Assembly (NCBI GenBank): GCA_044222195.1
Contig: JBGANS010000006.1
Coordinates: 62,001 to 126,000 of the forward strand
DNA length: 64,000 nt
DNA from: JAHBXE01 sp044222195
GTDB lineage: Bacteria > Planctomycetota > Phycisphaerae > Phycisphaerales > UBA1924
Reading direction: 5' to 3'
Shown: positions 1 through 6,847 of the stretch, piece by piece
Layout of the letters: each line of letters opens with the position of its first letter
Position numbering within the stretch: the stretch's first letter is position 1
Notes under the pieces: model-generated
What the model saw: only the letters and a program-made list of their open reading frames with translations
Databases searched by the model: none
What the model was told of the DNA's origin: nothing
Translations under genes and position numbers: made by a program

Positions 1-488
1 GCGATGTAGAAGAAGTAGCGGTGCGCGTTCATGAAGATGAGGGGGAGCTTGGCCTCGCCGCGGTACTTCTTGCCGCGGAATCCGGGCTCGCCGACGGCGC
101 AGTTGAGCGGGTCGCCCCAGAAGGCTTTGTAGTACGCGCCGCGGTAGTAGTAGCAGGTGAGGCGGAAGCCGCCGGGGGCCCAGAGGATGAGGATGGCGGG
201 TGTCGCCATGAACCAGGGAAGGAAGGAGATGGCTTCGGGCCAGGCGCCGAACCACGCGTGGCCGGAGTGCTGCCCCGGCGCATCAAAGAGGACGGGCGAG
301 TACATCGGCGAGAGGTAGTGCGTGTTGGGGACGAAGTAGTTCTTCCCCTGCATGCCCGCCCAGGATGCGTACACGATGAAGGCCGAGAGGCCGAGGAAGA
401 CCAGCAGAGGTTGGACCCACCAGCGATCTTGACGAGAGGTTTCCGCGAGCGCCCGCGTTTGCGGAAGCGGAATGTTCATCCGGCTCAT
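1..488 (-). CDS. Succinate dehydrogenase-associated membrane protein (partial, N-terminal part)
   Basis: The gene runs off the left edge; 162 codons are visible. The first Met is at 488, and a second at 479 is possible. The protein has a hydrophobic segment after WWVQP (residues about 20-45) and another around FLPWFMATPAILILWAPGG, then CYYYRGAYYKAFWGDP, CAVGEP, KYRGEAKLPLIFMNAHRYFFYIA in short succession. That order of motifs is what I know from the uncharacterised membrane protein encoded beside succinate dehydrogenase/fumarate reductase flavoprotein genes in actinobacteria and planctomycetes, where it probably serves as or supports the membrane anchor. The flavoprotein gene would lie left of this window, so the context cannot be confirmed here. 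A TAGAAT hexamer at 552-557 on the minus strand could be its -10 box. Confidence 0.72.
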   Translation of the reverse strand, partial: MSRMNIPLPQTRALAETSRQDRWWVQPLLVFLGLSAFIVYASWAGMQGKNYFVPNTHYLSPMYSPVLFDAPGQHSGHAWFGAWPEAISFLPWFMATPAILILWAPGGFRLTCYYYRGAYYKAFWGDPLNCAVGEPGFRGKKYRGEAKLPLIFMNAHRYFFYI

Positions 489-808
489 GCACGGCTCCAG
501 ACCCTGGAACCGGCCCGAGAGGAAGGGGGAGGGCCGGGTGGGGTCGGCATTCTATGGGGGAGGGGGGGCGGGGGGCGAGCGTGCGCAGTGGTGCGAGAGA
601 AGGCATTGGACGCAGAGGATGCGAAGAACGCAGCATGACGGGAGAAGGAAGAAGGATCGGGAAGTTGCCCGCTTCGGCCCCGATGTGTACCCGTTCTTTG
701 TCGGCGTGCCCCGCGGTCCTTGTGTTTTGGTCAGTTCTCAATCTTGAGACTGTGCGCCAGCACCGGGCCAACGTGCATAGGGGCGAGGAGAGCAGGACGG
801 CGCTCCCC
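489..808. other. Intergenic region upstream of the Sdh-associated gene
   Basis: I see no coding region here. It holds a G-rich stretch (about 540-580), a remnant of the ACGCAG repeat family (605-635) and a 14-base inverted repeat, TCTCAA TC TTGAGA, at 736-749 that could be an operator. It ends where the first REP palindrome begins. Confidence 0.5.
605..635. repeat. ACGCAG-type repeat remnant
   Basis: The segment contains ggacgcagaggatgcgaag followed by aacgcagc. It has the same composition and periodicity as the inverted repeats around the small cassettes at 39950-40391 and 49079-49619, but here no cargo gene is present. It is too short and degenerate to be certain. Confidence 0.45.
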
Positions 809-858
809 AGCCCGCTTCAGCGGGCTTGCTCGCTTGTAGGCCACCGCTTCAGCGGTGG
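809..858 (+). repeat. Outer REP block, left
   Basis: Two perfect 18-base palindromes, 809-826 (agcccgct tc agcgggct) and 841-858 (ccaccgct tc agcggtgg), are joined by ttgctcgcttgtag g. The block is inverted at 1462-1511. Confidence 0.85.
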
Positions 859-898
859 TTAGGTGGCCACCAAGTTCCCCTACTGGTGTCTTTGTTGT

Positions 899-1366
899 TC
901 AGCCCGTTTCAACGGGCTTGCTCTGGTCGCCTTGAGGCGCTCCCTCATCCATGTGGGTGATTCGTTCGAGGCGATCGTGCGCGGTCGCGGCGGCGTGGTG
1001 TTGGCGTTGGTTCTGTACGTATTCGACGACCCACTTCAGGTCGGCGCGGCCGAAGGTGACGATGCCGTAGCCGGTCTGCCAGGAGAGTGTGCCGCGGGCG
1101 ATGGTCTGATTCATTTCGTGGGATGAGGCGCCTTTGATGTCGCCGATCCATTGGGCGAGTGTCACGGTTGGTGGGAGCGAAACGGCCAGATGGACATGGT
1201 CTTCGATTCCGCCGACGGCGTGGACCATGGATTCGGGGATTTCGAGTGCTCGGTGGGTAAGGTACTTGCGGAGGTGCGGCTCAACAGTGGGTTTGATGAG
1301 CGGGAGGCTGTCCTTGGTTCGCCAGACGATGTGGTAGAAGAGTTCCCAGTAGACGTTGCGTGGCAT
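899..1366 (-). CDS. REP-associated tyrosine transposase (RAYT, IS200/IS605 Y1 family)
   Basis: This 155-residue protein is a Y1 HUH transposase. It starts MPRNVYWELFYHIVWRTK, carries the metal-binding HxH as EDHVHLAV (about residues 55-62), and has the candidate catalytic tyrosine in LKWVVEYVQNQ (about residue 116) followed by QRQHH. Single-copy chromosomal relatives of IS200 TnpA bind and cleave REP hairpins rather than moving as classic insertion sequences. Its last residues (KPVETG) and its TGA stop are encoded by the REP palindrome at 899-918, so gene end and repeat are fused. Length fits the family. REPs on both sides support the call. Confidence 0.88.
   Translation of the reverse strand: MPRNVYWELFYHIVWRTKDSLPLIKPTVEPHLRKYLTHRALEIPESMVHAVGGIEDHVHLAVSLPPTVTLAQWIGDIKGASSHEMNQTIARGTLSWQTGYGIVTFGRADLKWVVEYVQNQRQHHAAATAHDRLERITHMDEGAPQGDQSKPVETG
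901..918. repeat. Inner REP palindrome, left
   Basis: Perfect palindrome agcccgtt tc aacgggct. It overlaps the 3' end of the transposase gene and supplies its last codons. Confidence 0.85.
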
Positions 1367-1401
1367 GCGGGCAGTCTACTGGCTCAAGCCGCGGCGGAGG
1401 A

Positions 1402-1419
1402 AGCCCGTTGAAACGGGCT
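1402..1419. repeat. Inner REP palindrome, right
   Basis: Palindrome agcccgtt ga aacgggct, the mirror copy of 901-918, lying just upstream of the transposase start. Confidence 0.85.
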
Positions 1420-1461
1420 GGGGAATAAGAGGGGAGTTAGGTGGTGGTTGTGGGCCGTGTA

Positions 1462-1511
1462 CCACCGCTAAAGCGGTGGCCTACGAGCGAGCAAGCCCGC
1501 TGAAGCGGGCT
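1462..1511 (-). repeat. Outer REP block, right
   Basis: Inverted copy of 809-858 with two mismatches. Palindromes are at 1462-1479 and 1494-1511. Confidence 0.85.
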
Positions 1512-1533
1512 GAAGAAGGTCGCGGGCGGCCGG

Positions 1534-1539
1534 TACACT
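1534..1539 (+). promoter_or_regulatory. -10-like TACACT, leaderless start of the 1546 gene
   Basis: TACACT ends 6 bases before the GTG at 1546, so transcription would begin at or next to the start codon. The same arrangement recurs at nine other genes in the window. No Shine-Dalgarno sequence is present. Confidence 0.55.
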
Positions 1540-1545
1540 TCTGAG

Positions 1546-2007
1546 GTGTCCGCACCCCGCTGCTGCTTCCGCCGTTTGATCAAGTACACCGGGTTGTTCC
1601 TGTGCGTAGCGATGTTGACGGCATGGTTTGCGAGTCGGTGGTGGCGGTTCCACATTGCGCGGTACGCAATCGCCGCGGGCACGGTCGCTGAAGTAGAGCA
1701 TGGACGGCTAAGGGTTGAGCGATGGTTGGCCCCCATCAAATCGCCCAGTTGGGGCGTGCATTTTGGCGATGCTGAAGGTTCGCATTGGCAATGGTCGTCG
1801 GGCCTCACGAGCAATGCCGGGGAGTGGTGTCTCTGGGTTCCATTGTGGATTCCGTTCGCATTGGTCGCCGTGCCGACGGCGGCTATGTTCTGCCTGGACC
1901 GCGCCTCGAAGCCTGGTCATTGCAGCATCTGCCGCTTTGACCTCACCGGCAACACCACGAACGTCTGTCCGGAGTGCGGGCACGTCGTGGCCAACAATCA
2001 GGCATGA
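1546..2007 (+). CDS. Membrane-anchored zinc-ribbon protein, unknown role
   Basis: A 153-residue protein starting with GTG, placed by the TACACT box 6 bases upstream. It has a transmembrane segment at about residues 14-30 (TGLFLCVAMLTAWFAS), a middle part that should be extracytoplasmic, a second transmembrane segment (WVPLWIPFALVAVPTAAMF) and a C-terminal zinc ribbon CSICRFDLTG...CPECG. This two-helix plus ribbon layout is shared with genes at 6397, 8292 and 50611 in this window and is common in Phycisphaerae. The function is unknown. Its stop overlaps the start of rtcB by ATGA, so the two are probably co-translated. Confidence 0.75.
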   Translation: MSAPRCCFRRLIKYTGLFLCVAMLTAWFASRWWRFHIARYAIAAGTVAEVEHGRLRVERWLAPIKSPSWGVHFGDAEGSHWQWSSGLTSNAGEWCLWVPLWIPFALVAVPTAAMFCLDRASKPGHCSICRFDLTGNTTNVCPECGHVVANNQA

Positions 2008-3560
2008 AGCCGCGGCAGCTTTCCAATATTGGTGTGCCTGATCACGCGATGTCCGCGGCGGTGCGTGGCTGCGCTTCGGCGGGGCGGCGAAAGTTCACGG
2101 GGTCGGAGATTAAGGCTCAGGTGCTGGAGGTGTTGGCGAAGCCTTCGGCGTTTGTGGAGCATGCGGACTTTGGGGAGCTGGCTTCGGCGATTGTGAATCG
2201 GGGGGCGAGGGCGGTGGCGGATCAGCCTCGGGTGGAGGCGGTGCCGTACCAGACCTGGGGGACGGATATTGATCCCGGGGCGCATGCGCAGATGAGCGCG
2301 GCGTGTTCGTTGCCGGTGGCGGTGGCGGGTGCGTTGATGCCCGATGCGCATGTGGGGTATGGGTTGCCGATCGGGGGCGTGCTCGCGACGGAGGGGGCGG
2401 TGATTCCGTACGCGGTGGGGGTGGACATCGCGTGCCGGATGATGATGACGGTGTTTGAGTTGCCGCCGGAGCGGCTGGTAAAGGACCGCGAGCGGTTCGA
2501 GAACATTCTGGAGCGGAGCACGCTGTTTGGGGCGGGGCAGCAGTTTCAGCGCAAGGCGAAGCATGCGGTGATGGATGAGGATTGGGGGATCACGAACGTT
2601 ACGAAGATGCAGAAGGACAAGGCGGCGGGGCAGCTCGGGACGAGCGGGTCGGGGAATCACTTTGTGGAGTTTGGGGAGTTGGAGGTTTTTGAGAGTACAG
2701 GCGTCGATCTCCCCCTCCCTGAGGGAGGGGGCAGGGGGGTGGGCTCTCGGGGCGGGCAACACGAAGTGCGAAGGCAGAGCCCACCCCAACCCCTCCCTCA
2801 GGGAGGGGCTTCGGAGTTGGCGCGCGTGTTGGGGTTGAAGCCTGGGAAGTACATCGCGCTGTTGTCGCACTCGGGGTCGCGGGGGCCGGGGGCGGCGGTG
2901 GCTTCGCACTACTCATCGCTCGCGCGGCGGCTGCATCCGGATCTGCCCAAGGAGTTGGCGTATCTGGCGTGGCTGGACATGAACAAGGAAGGGGCGGAGT
3001 ACTGGGCGGCGATGGAGCTGATGGGGCGGTTTGCTTCGGCGAACCATCATGTGATTCACGAGAAGGTTGTGAAGGACATGGCGCAGATGGGGGCCGCGGC
3101 GGTGTTTCAAGTAGAAAACCATCACAACTTCGCGTGGAAAGAGAAGCACGCGATCGTGGGGGCGGATGGGCGAGTGGAAGAGAAGGAAGTGATTGTGCAT
3201 CGGAAGGGGGCGACGCCGGCGGGTGAGGGCGTGTTGGGATTGATACCGGGCTCGATGGCGGCGCCGGGATATCTGGTGGTGGGGCGAGGGCACGGTCCGA
3301 GCCTGAACTCGGCGTCTCACGGGGCGGGCCGAAAGATGTCGCGGACCAAGGCGCGGGAATCGACTCGATGGTCGCACGTGAACGCGCTGCTGAAGGAGCG
3401 GGGCGTGCACCTTATGTCGGCGGGGCTGGATGAATCGCCGCACGCGTACAAGGACATCGAAGAGGTGATGGCGGCGCAGGCGGAGCTGGTGCGGCCGCTG
3501 GCGAGGTTCATGCCGCGGGTGGTCCGGATGGCGCCGGATGGGGAGAGGGCGGAGGATTAG
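2004..3560 (+). CDS. rtcB: RNA 3'-phosphate-splicing ligase RtcB with internal palindromic insertion
   Basis: RtcB joins RNA 2',3'-cyclic phosphate or 3'-phosphate ends to 5'-OH ends using GTP and manganese, in tRNA splicing or RNA repair. The 518-residue frame shows the family's metal and catalytic sites: GVDIAC (Asp141, Cys144), GSGNHF (His219), HSGSRG (His289), ENHHN (His373/374), the RKGAT and IPGSM loops, and SASHGAGRKMS with the guanylylated His439. I chose ATG 2004 because MKPRQLSNIGVP matches the family's beginning and ATGA overlaps the upstream stop. Residues about 235-269, between FGELEVFE and LKPGKYIALLSHSG, are not family sequence but come from an inverted-repeat element (2711-2808) that keeps the frame open. 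No archease or RtcR gene is beside it. Codons favour G at the third position, unlike the C-ending genes further right. Confidence 0.93.
   Translation: MKPRQLSNIGVPDHAMSAAVRGCASAGRRKFTGSEIKAQVLEVLAKPSAFVEHADFGELASAIVNRGARAVADQPRVEAVPYQTWGTDIDPGAHAQMSAACSLPVAVAGALMPDAHVGYGLPIGGVLATEGAVIPYAVGVDIACRMMMTVFELPPERLVKDRERFENILERSTLFGAGQQFQRKAKHAVMDEDWGITNVTKMQKDKAAGQLGTSGSGNHFVEFGELEVFESTGVDLPLPEGGGRGVGSRGGQHEVRRQSPPQPLPQGGASELARVLGLKPGKYIALLSHSGSRGPGAAVASHYSSLARRLHPDLPKELAYLAWLDMNKEGAEYWAAMELMGRFASANHHVIHEKVVKDMAQMGAAAVFQVENHHNFAWKEKHAIVGADGRVEEKEVIVHRKGATPAGEGVLGLIPGSMAAPGYLVVGRGHGPSLNSASHGAGRKMSRTKARESTRWSHVNALLKERGVHLMSAGLDESPHAYKDIEEVMAAQAELVRPLARFMPRVVRMAPDGERAED
2711..2808. repeat. Inverted-repeat (MITE-like) insertion inside rtcB
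   Basis: The left arm 2711-2746 and right arm 2776-2808 are reverse complements. They share 19 bases (cccctccctgagggagggg), then differ (5 versus 2 bases), then share 12 bases (ggggtgggctct). Each arm contains its own smaller palindrome (ccctccctgagggaggg). A 29-base spacer separates the arms. It translates in frame as a Gly/Pro/Arg-rich stretch (LPLPEGGGRG ... PPQPLPQGG). Confidence 0.85.
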
Positions 3561-3997
3561 GGTCGGCGCTTCGCGGGAACTTTCTGGTTTGTCGTGGCCG
3601 TTGTGCGCGTGGCGTTCGCGCCCTTGGTTTTCGCGCCCTTCCCTTTCATTCCCGCGGCGATGGCGTGCTTTGGTTCGTAGAGACCCATCCTGCCTGCGCC
3701 CGGAAGGTCGAAGGTCGCCAGCTTGCCCCAGGCCTGGTTGCTGATCTTGCCGACGAACTCGATGCCCTTGGTCTTGAGGTCCGCCATGGTCTCGTCGAGG
3801 TCGTCGCACATGAAGTAGAGCTCGCAGCGTTCGGGTTCACTGCCGGCGGGGTGGGCGGCGATTTCGGTGGGGGGCGCGGCGAAGATGAGCCAGCCGTGGC
3901 CGGCGTCGACGTGGGGCCAGTTCAAGACATCCTTGAAGAAGCGGCGGGTGGCCGCGGCGCTCTTGGCGTACAGGAGGGCGTGGACGCCGGTGATCAT
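3557..3997 (-). CDS. VOC (glyoxalase/bleomycin-resistance fold) family protein
   Basis: A 146-residue protein with the beta-alpha-beta-beta-beta pattern of the vicinal oxygen chelate family: MITGVHALLYAKSAAATRRFF at the start, DAGHGWLIFA, CELYFMCDDLDETMADLKTKG, and GRMGLYEPKH with the usual late Glu. The substrate cannot be read from sequence. A Shine-Dalgarno AAAGGAG precedes the ATG. The last 25 residues are a Lys/Ala/Thr-rich tail. It converges on rtcB with a 4-base overlap at the stops. A damaged paralogue of its first 50 residues lies directly upstream (4400-4548). Confidence 0.8.
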   Translation of the reverse strand: MITGVHALLYAKSAAATRRFFKDVLNWPHVDAGHGWLIFAAPPTEIAAHPAGSEPERCELYFMCDDLDETMADLKTKGIEFVGKISNQAWGKLATFDLPGAGRMGLYEPKHAIAAGMKGKGAKTKGANATRTTATTNQKVPAKRRP

Positions 3998-4099
3998 GGA
4001 TGGGCTCCTTTGGTGGCGTCAGTCTAGCGCAGAGCTGGCGATGACCGGGTTCGACCATGCTCTGAGTTGATGCGCGCCTGGCGGGTAGCGAGCGACATG

Positions 4100-4127
4100 A
4101 AAAAACCCGCGGCAACCTGCCGCGGGT
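4100..4127 (-). terminator. Rho-independent terminator
   Basis: On the minus strand a 10-bp G+C-rich stem (acccgcggca / tgccgcgggt) with a 3-base loop is followed by six T residues. It lies downstream of the PEP-CTERM fragment (4155-4548) and upstream of the VOC gene, so it probably ended the transcript of the former PEP-CTERM gene. Confidence 0.82.
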
Positions 4128-4154
4128 GTGCGTGGACTGCAACCAGGAAAATGA

Positions 4155-4548
4155 CCGGCGGCGCTTGCGGGCCATGATCCCGGCGAGGCCAAGAAGGGCG
4201 AGCGAACTCGGGACCGGAACCGGAGAGTTAATGGCCATTTCCATTTCGGCGTTCCACGTGGTTGTGGAGAGAATGGATGTGGCCGCTCCGGTGGCGAGAT
4301 TGAACTTGCAGTACGCGCCCGTTCCGCCGCCCGTGTAGATCGTGGCGAAGAGTTCGCCGGTCGCGTAGTCGAAGTCCATACCCTGGGCGAAGTTCGCCTC
4401 GGCCATATTGGCCGCCACTTCGGAGGGTGGCATGGCGAAATTGGGCCAGCCGTGTCCGGCGTCCGCATGGGGCCACTGCAGCACATCCTTGAGGAAGCGT
4501 CGCGCCCGGGCCCGTGCCGTACATCATGGCGTGAATGTCGGCGATCAC
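4155..4548 (-). pseudogene. Chimeric remnant: VOC N-terminus fused to a PEP-CTERM C-terminus
   Basis: A GTG at 4548 with a good Shine-Dalgarno (GGAGG) begins VIADIHAMMYGTGPG, which aligns with the intact VOC neighbour's MITGVHALLYAKSAA. The frame then breaks: about 5 bases are missing compared with the neighbour. VOC homology resumes in another frame as RRFLKDVLQWPHADAGHGW to about 4400. From there it switches to a PEP-CTERM protein tail: GMDFDYATGELFATIYTGGG, TTWNAEMEMAINSP, then VPVPSSLALLGLAGIMARKRRR. No stop codon follows the basic tail; the frame runs through the terminator. I read this as an illegitimate fusion after duplication of the VOC gene, followed by frameshift decay. Confidence 0.75.
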
Positions 4549-4652
4549 TGCTGGACCTCCCGCGGGTCGCCTGTCGTTCAACGGGCAGCTCGCGGCCAAC
4601 GTCTGCGGTGCCAAAGGACCTTCTGCTCACGGTCGCTCTCGCCGCGAAACAT

Positions 4653-5393
4653 TCAGGTGCAGCCCGCCGCGAAGCGGTTGATGAAGCACTGGAAGTCGTT
4701 GGCGGTGAGGGCCGGCGTGCCGGTGCTGGCATCGCAGTTGGCGTAGGAGGTTCCGGCCGCGAACTGGTTGATGAAGCACTGGAAGTCGTTGGCGGTGAGA
4801 AGCGGAGTGCCCGCGGAGGAATCGCAGTTGGCGTAGCACGGCGTGCCGAAGTCGATGGTCATGTTGTCGGCCAGAAAGATGACGCCGTAGTCCTGGCACG
4901 TCGGGGGCCGGGCCTGGTAGTGCACAACCACTCGGTTGAAGCCCTGCGAGTTGGAATAGCTGAGGGTGCCGGTCGGCCAGGTGCCCGGCTGCGCGGCATG
5001 GCCGGTGTTCGAACCGACTTCTGCTGCGTTCATGAAGGCGGTGACTTTCATCGTCGCCGTATCGTCGCAGCCGAGCTCCTGCGGGGCGAACATGATCGAG
5101 AACCCGGTGATGACCTGCGAGAAACTCACCAGCAGGTCCGCGGCGAAGACGCTGTTGGGGTAGATGCACAGGCCGCCAAATCCGGCGGGCGTGAAGCCCA
5201 TGGTGTTTGCGGGCTGGATGGAAAAGCCCGATCCGGTCGCGGATAGGAACGCCGTGACGCCCCCGGCGGAGACATTGACGGGGAGCGAGGTGTGGATCGG
5301 GGCGTTGTCAAAGTCGAAGAGGACGACGGTCTGCGCCTGAGCAGTTGCCGCGCATCCGACGAGAGCCAGGAGAACGCAGGTGCGAGTGTTCAT
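4653..5393 (-). CDS. Secreted protein with two dockerin-like C-terminal modules
   Basis: A 246-residue protein. I chose Met at 5393 because it opens a clean signal peptide (MNTRTCVLLALVGCAATAQAQ). The body (about residues 22-185) is a beta-rich domain of unknown function beginning TVVLFDFDNAP, with scattered Cys residues and SFSQVITGFSIMFAPQELGC. The last 60 residues are two tandem modules of about 29 residues, each with YANCD.S.GTP.LTANDF then QCFIN.FAAG. They resemble dockerin/EF-hand calcium loops (D.S.GTP.LTANDF) and are typical C-termini of secreted Phycisphaerales proteins, probably for cell-surface attachment. The GH5-like protein at 37412 has the same pair. The binding partner is unknown. 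Confidence 0.8.
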   Translation of the reverse strand: MNTRTCVLLALVGCAATAQAQTVVLFDFDNAPIHTSLPVNVSAGGVTAFLSATGSGFSIQPANTMGFTPAGFGGLCIYPNSVFAADLLVSFSQVITGFSIMFAPQELGCDDTATMKVTAFMNAAEVGSNTGHAAQPGTWPTGTLSYSNSQGFNRVVVHYQARPPTCQDYGVIFLADNMTIDFGTPCYANCDSSAGTPLLTANDFQCFINQFAAGTSYANCDASTGTPALTANDFQCFINRFAAGCT

Positions 5394-5524
5394 GGGGGGC
5401 CTCCAGGGCGGCCGCCGTCGATGACCCCATCCGGGGCGACCGTCGCTACCGCTACAGTGCGGCGCGGCAGACAGAGCCGCCACGGGAACATTTCCGTGTT
5501 TTGGGCGCGAATAATGAGTTCGTG

Positions 5525-6397
5525 ATGCACGACCGCCCCCGCAGGACCTGGAAGACCCGTGTCCGGCGATGCCTGTTCATCGCGATGGGGTGTTACGCCG
5601 TGTGGCTCGGCGCTCTGTATTTCAAGCAGGACTCCATGGTTTTCCCGCGGCAGTACTGCGGGCCGGCGATGAAGGAAGGACGGCTTCCGGCGGGGGTGGA
5701 GTCGGTGTGGATCGATGCGGGGACGGAGGCGAGTCCGGTGCGGGTCGAAGCGTGGTTCCTGCCGGCGCAGGCGAGCCGTGCATCCGTTGGTGGGGTCGCG
5801 TCACCATGTCCGGTCGTCATCTACTGCCACGGCAACGCTGAACTGATCGACGACAACGAAGGCCGCGCCCGCGAATGGGCGAAACGTGGGTTCTCGGTGA
5901 TGTTGCCCGAGTATCGCGGGTATGGGCGTTCGGGTGGCGAGCCCTCTCAGGCGGCGATCACCGAGGACCTGCTTCGGTTCTACGACCTGCTGGTCGCCCG
6001 GCCCGACGTGGACGCTTCACGCATCTACATCCACGGGCGGTCGCTTGGCGGTGGCGTCGCGGCCCAGATCGCGGCACGCCGGCCGACGGCGGGGCTGATT
6101 CTCGAATCGACCTTCACGAGCATCGCACGTTTCGCGTGGGGAGTGGGGGGCGTGCCGTGGATTGTGAACCATCCGTTCCGAACGGATGCGGCGCTGCGGG
6201 AGTACAAGAACCCGGTGCTGATCTTCCACGGGTCTGAGGACACCATCATTTCCGTATCGCACGGGCGGGCGCTGCACAGGCTCATGCCGCAGTCGACGTA
6301 CATCGAGACTCGCGGAGACCACGTGAACTATCCGCCGGATCCTGTCGCGTTCTGGCGGGAGATTGACCGGTTTGTCGGTCGTTCTGATGCGCGGTAA
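5525..6397 (+). CDS. Membrane-anchored alpha/beta hydrolase (ABHD13/YfhR-like)
   Basis: A 290-residue serine hydrolase. It has an N-terminal helix (CLFIAMGCYAVWLGALYF) that should anchor it, then the family's MVFPRQYCG element, the oxyanion-hole HGNAE, EYRGYGRSGG, the nucleophile elbow GRSLGG (Ser173), the acid in HGSEDTIISV (Asp239) and the base in GDHVNY (His266). All three catalytic residues are present. The substrate is unknown; relatives act as esterases or thioesterases. I chose ATG 5525; GTG 5522 is equally possible. It is followed by a TAATG overlap with the zinc-ribbon gene, suggesting an operon. Confidence 0.85.
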   Translation: MHDRPRRTWKTRVRRCLFIAMGCYAVWLGALYFKQDSMVFPRQYCGPAMKEGRLPAGVESVWIDAGTEASPVRVEAWFLPAQASRASVGGVASPCPVVIYCHGNAELIDDNEGRAREWAKRGFSVMLPEYRGYGRSGGEPSQAAITEDLLRFYDLLVARPDVDASRIYIHGRSLGGGVAAQIAARRPTAGLILESTFTSIARFAWGVGGVPWIVNHPFRTDAALREYKNPVLIFHGSEDTIISVSHGRALHRLMPQSTYIETRGDHVNYPPDPVAFWREIDRFVGRSDAR

Positions 6398-6834
6398 TGG
6401 TGCCCGTGATGATCCCACCCGCTCCAGCCTGTCCGCACTGCGAGTACGACCTTGCCGGCCTGCTGAGTCCCGATGCCCCCGTGGCCTGCCCCGAATGCGG
6501 AAAGGCTGTCCGGCTCGAGGAGCTTCGCCCGCCACCGAGGTCGCTGGGCGCCCCATTCGGGATCGGGATCGTGCCGTGGGTGGCTGTGTTCGTGCTCGGC
6601 CTGCTTCTTCCGCCCGCGATTCTGCCCGAGCGTGCGGCACACTTCGTGTTTCCGGCGGCTGTCGTTGCAACAGGAGTGTCGTTGTGCGTCACGGCGCTCG
6701 CCGCGCGGCGAAGGTGGCGCTACCGGCTACGCATGCGGCGAACGCTGCTGATCACGGCGTCGATCGTCATGAATGTCGCGCTACTGTTTGCGGCGTGGCT
6801 GTGGTCGCAGCTTCTCGCCGCGGCCGGCTGCTGA
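6397..6834 (+). CDS. Zinc-ribbon membrane protein, unknown role
   Basis: A 145-residue protein with an N-terminal zinc ribbon (CPHCEYDLAG ... CPECGK, residues 12-36) followed by three hydrophobic segments (IGIVPWVAVFVLGLLLP; HFVFPAAVVATGVSLCVTAL; LLITASIVMNVALLFAAWLW). It belongs to the same loose family as the genes at 1546, 8292 and 50611, but with the ribbon at the N-terminus. The start ATG overlaps the hydrolase stop (TAATG). A second start at 6409 is possible. Confidence 0.72.
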   Translation: MVPVMIPPAPACPHCEYDLAGLLSPDAPVACPECGKAVRLEELRPPPRSLGAPFGIGIVPWVAVFVLGLLLPPAILPERAAHFVFPAAVVATGVSLCVTALAARRRWRYRLRMRRTLLITASIVMNVALLFAAWLWSQLLAAAGC

Positions 6835-6847
6835 GCGAGATCGCGTG

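Larger units (their letters stand above)
809..1511 (-). mobile_element. REP/RAYT element (BIME-like)
   Basis: A REP-associated tyrosine transposase gene is enclosed by two nested pairs of inverted palindromes. The outer 50-base blocks, 809-858 and 1462-1511, are reverse complements at 48 of 50 positions. The inner 18-base palindromes are at 901-918 and 1402-1419. The outer blocks carry a GTAG tetranucleotide immediately 5' of the second hairpin (836-839, and mirrored at 1481-1484), which is a known hallmark of REPs used by RAYT transposases. The element ends 22 bases before the TACACT promoter of the next gene. Confidence 0.8.

Noticed and set aside
809..1511. A CRISPR array or a composite transposon at the palindromes.
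   Set aside because: The repeats are nested inverted pairs around one RAYT gene, without regular spacers or a second transposase.
2004..3560. rtcB split into two genes or a pseudogene because of the repeat in the middle.
   Set aside because: The frame stays open through the element, and every catalytic motif on both sides is intact.
4040..4060. A tRNA T-loop-like sequence (gggttcgacc).
   Set aside because: The flanking bases do not pair as a T-stem, and no acceptor or anticodon stems can be drawn around it.
4653..4830. A nucleotide tandem repeat at the 3' end of the secreted-protein gene.
   Set aside because: It reflects two homologous dockerin-like modules in the protein; the DNA similarity is explained by coding.
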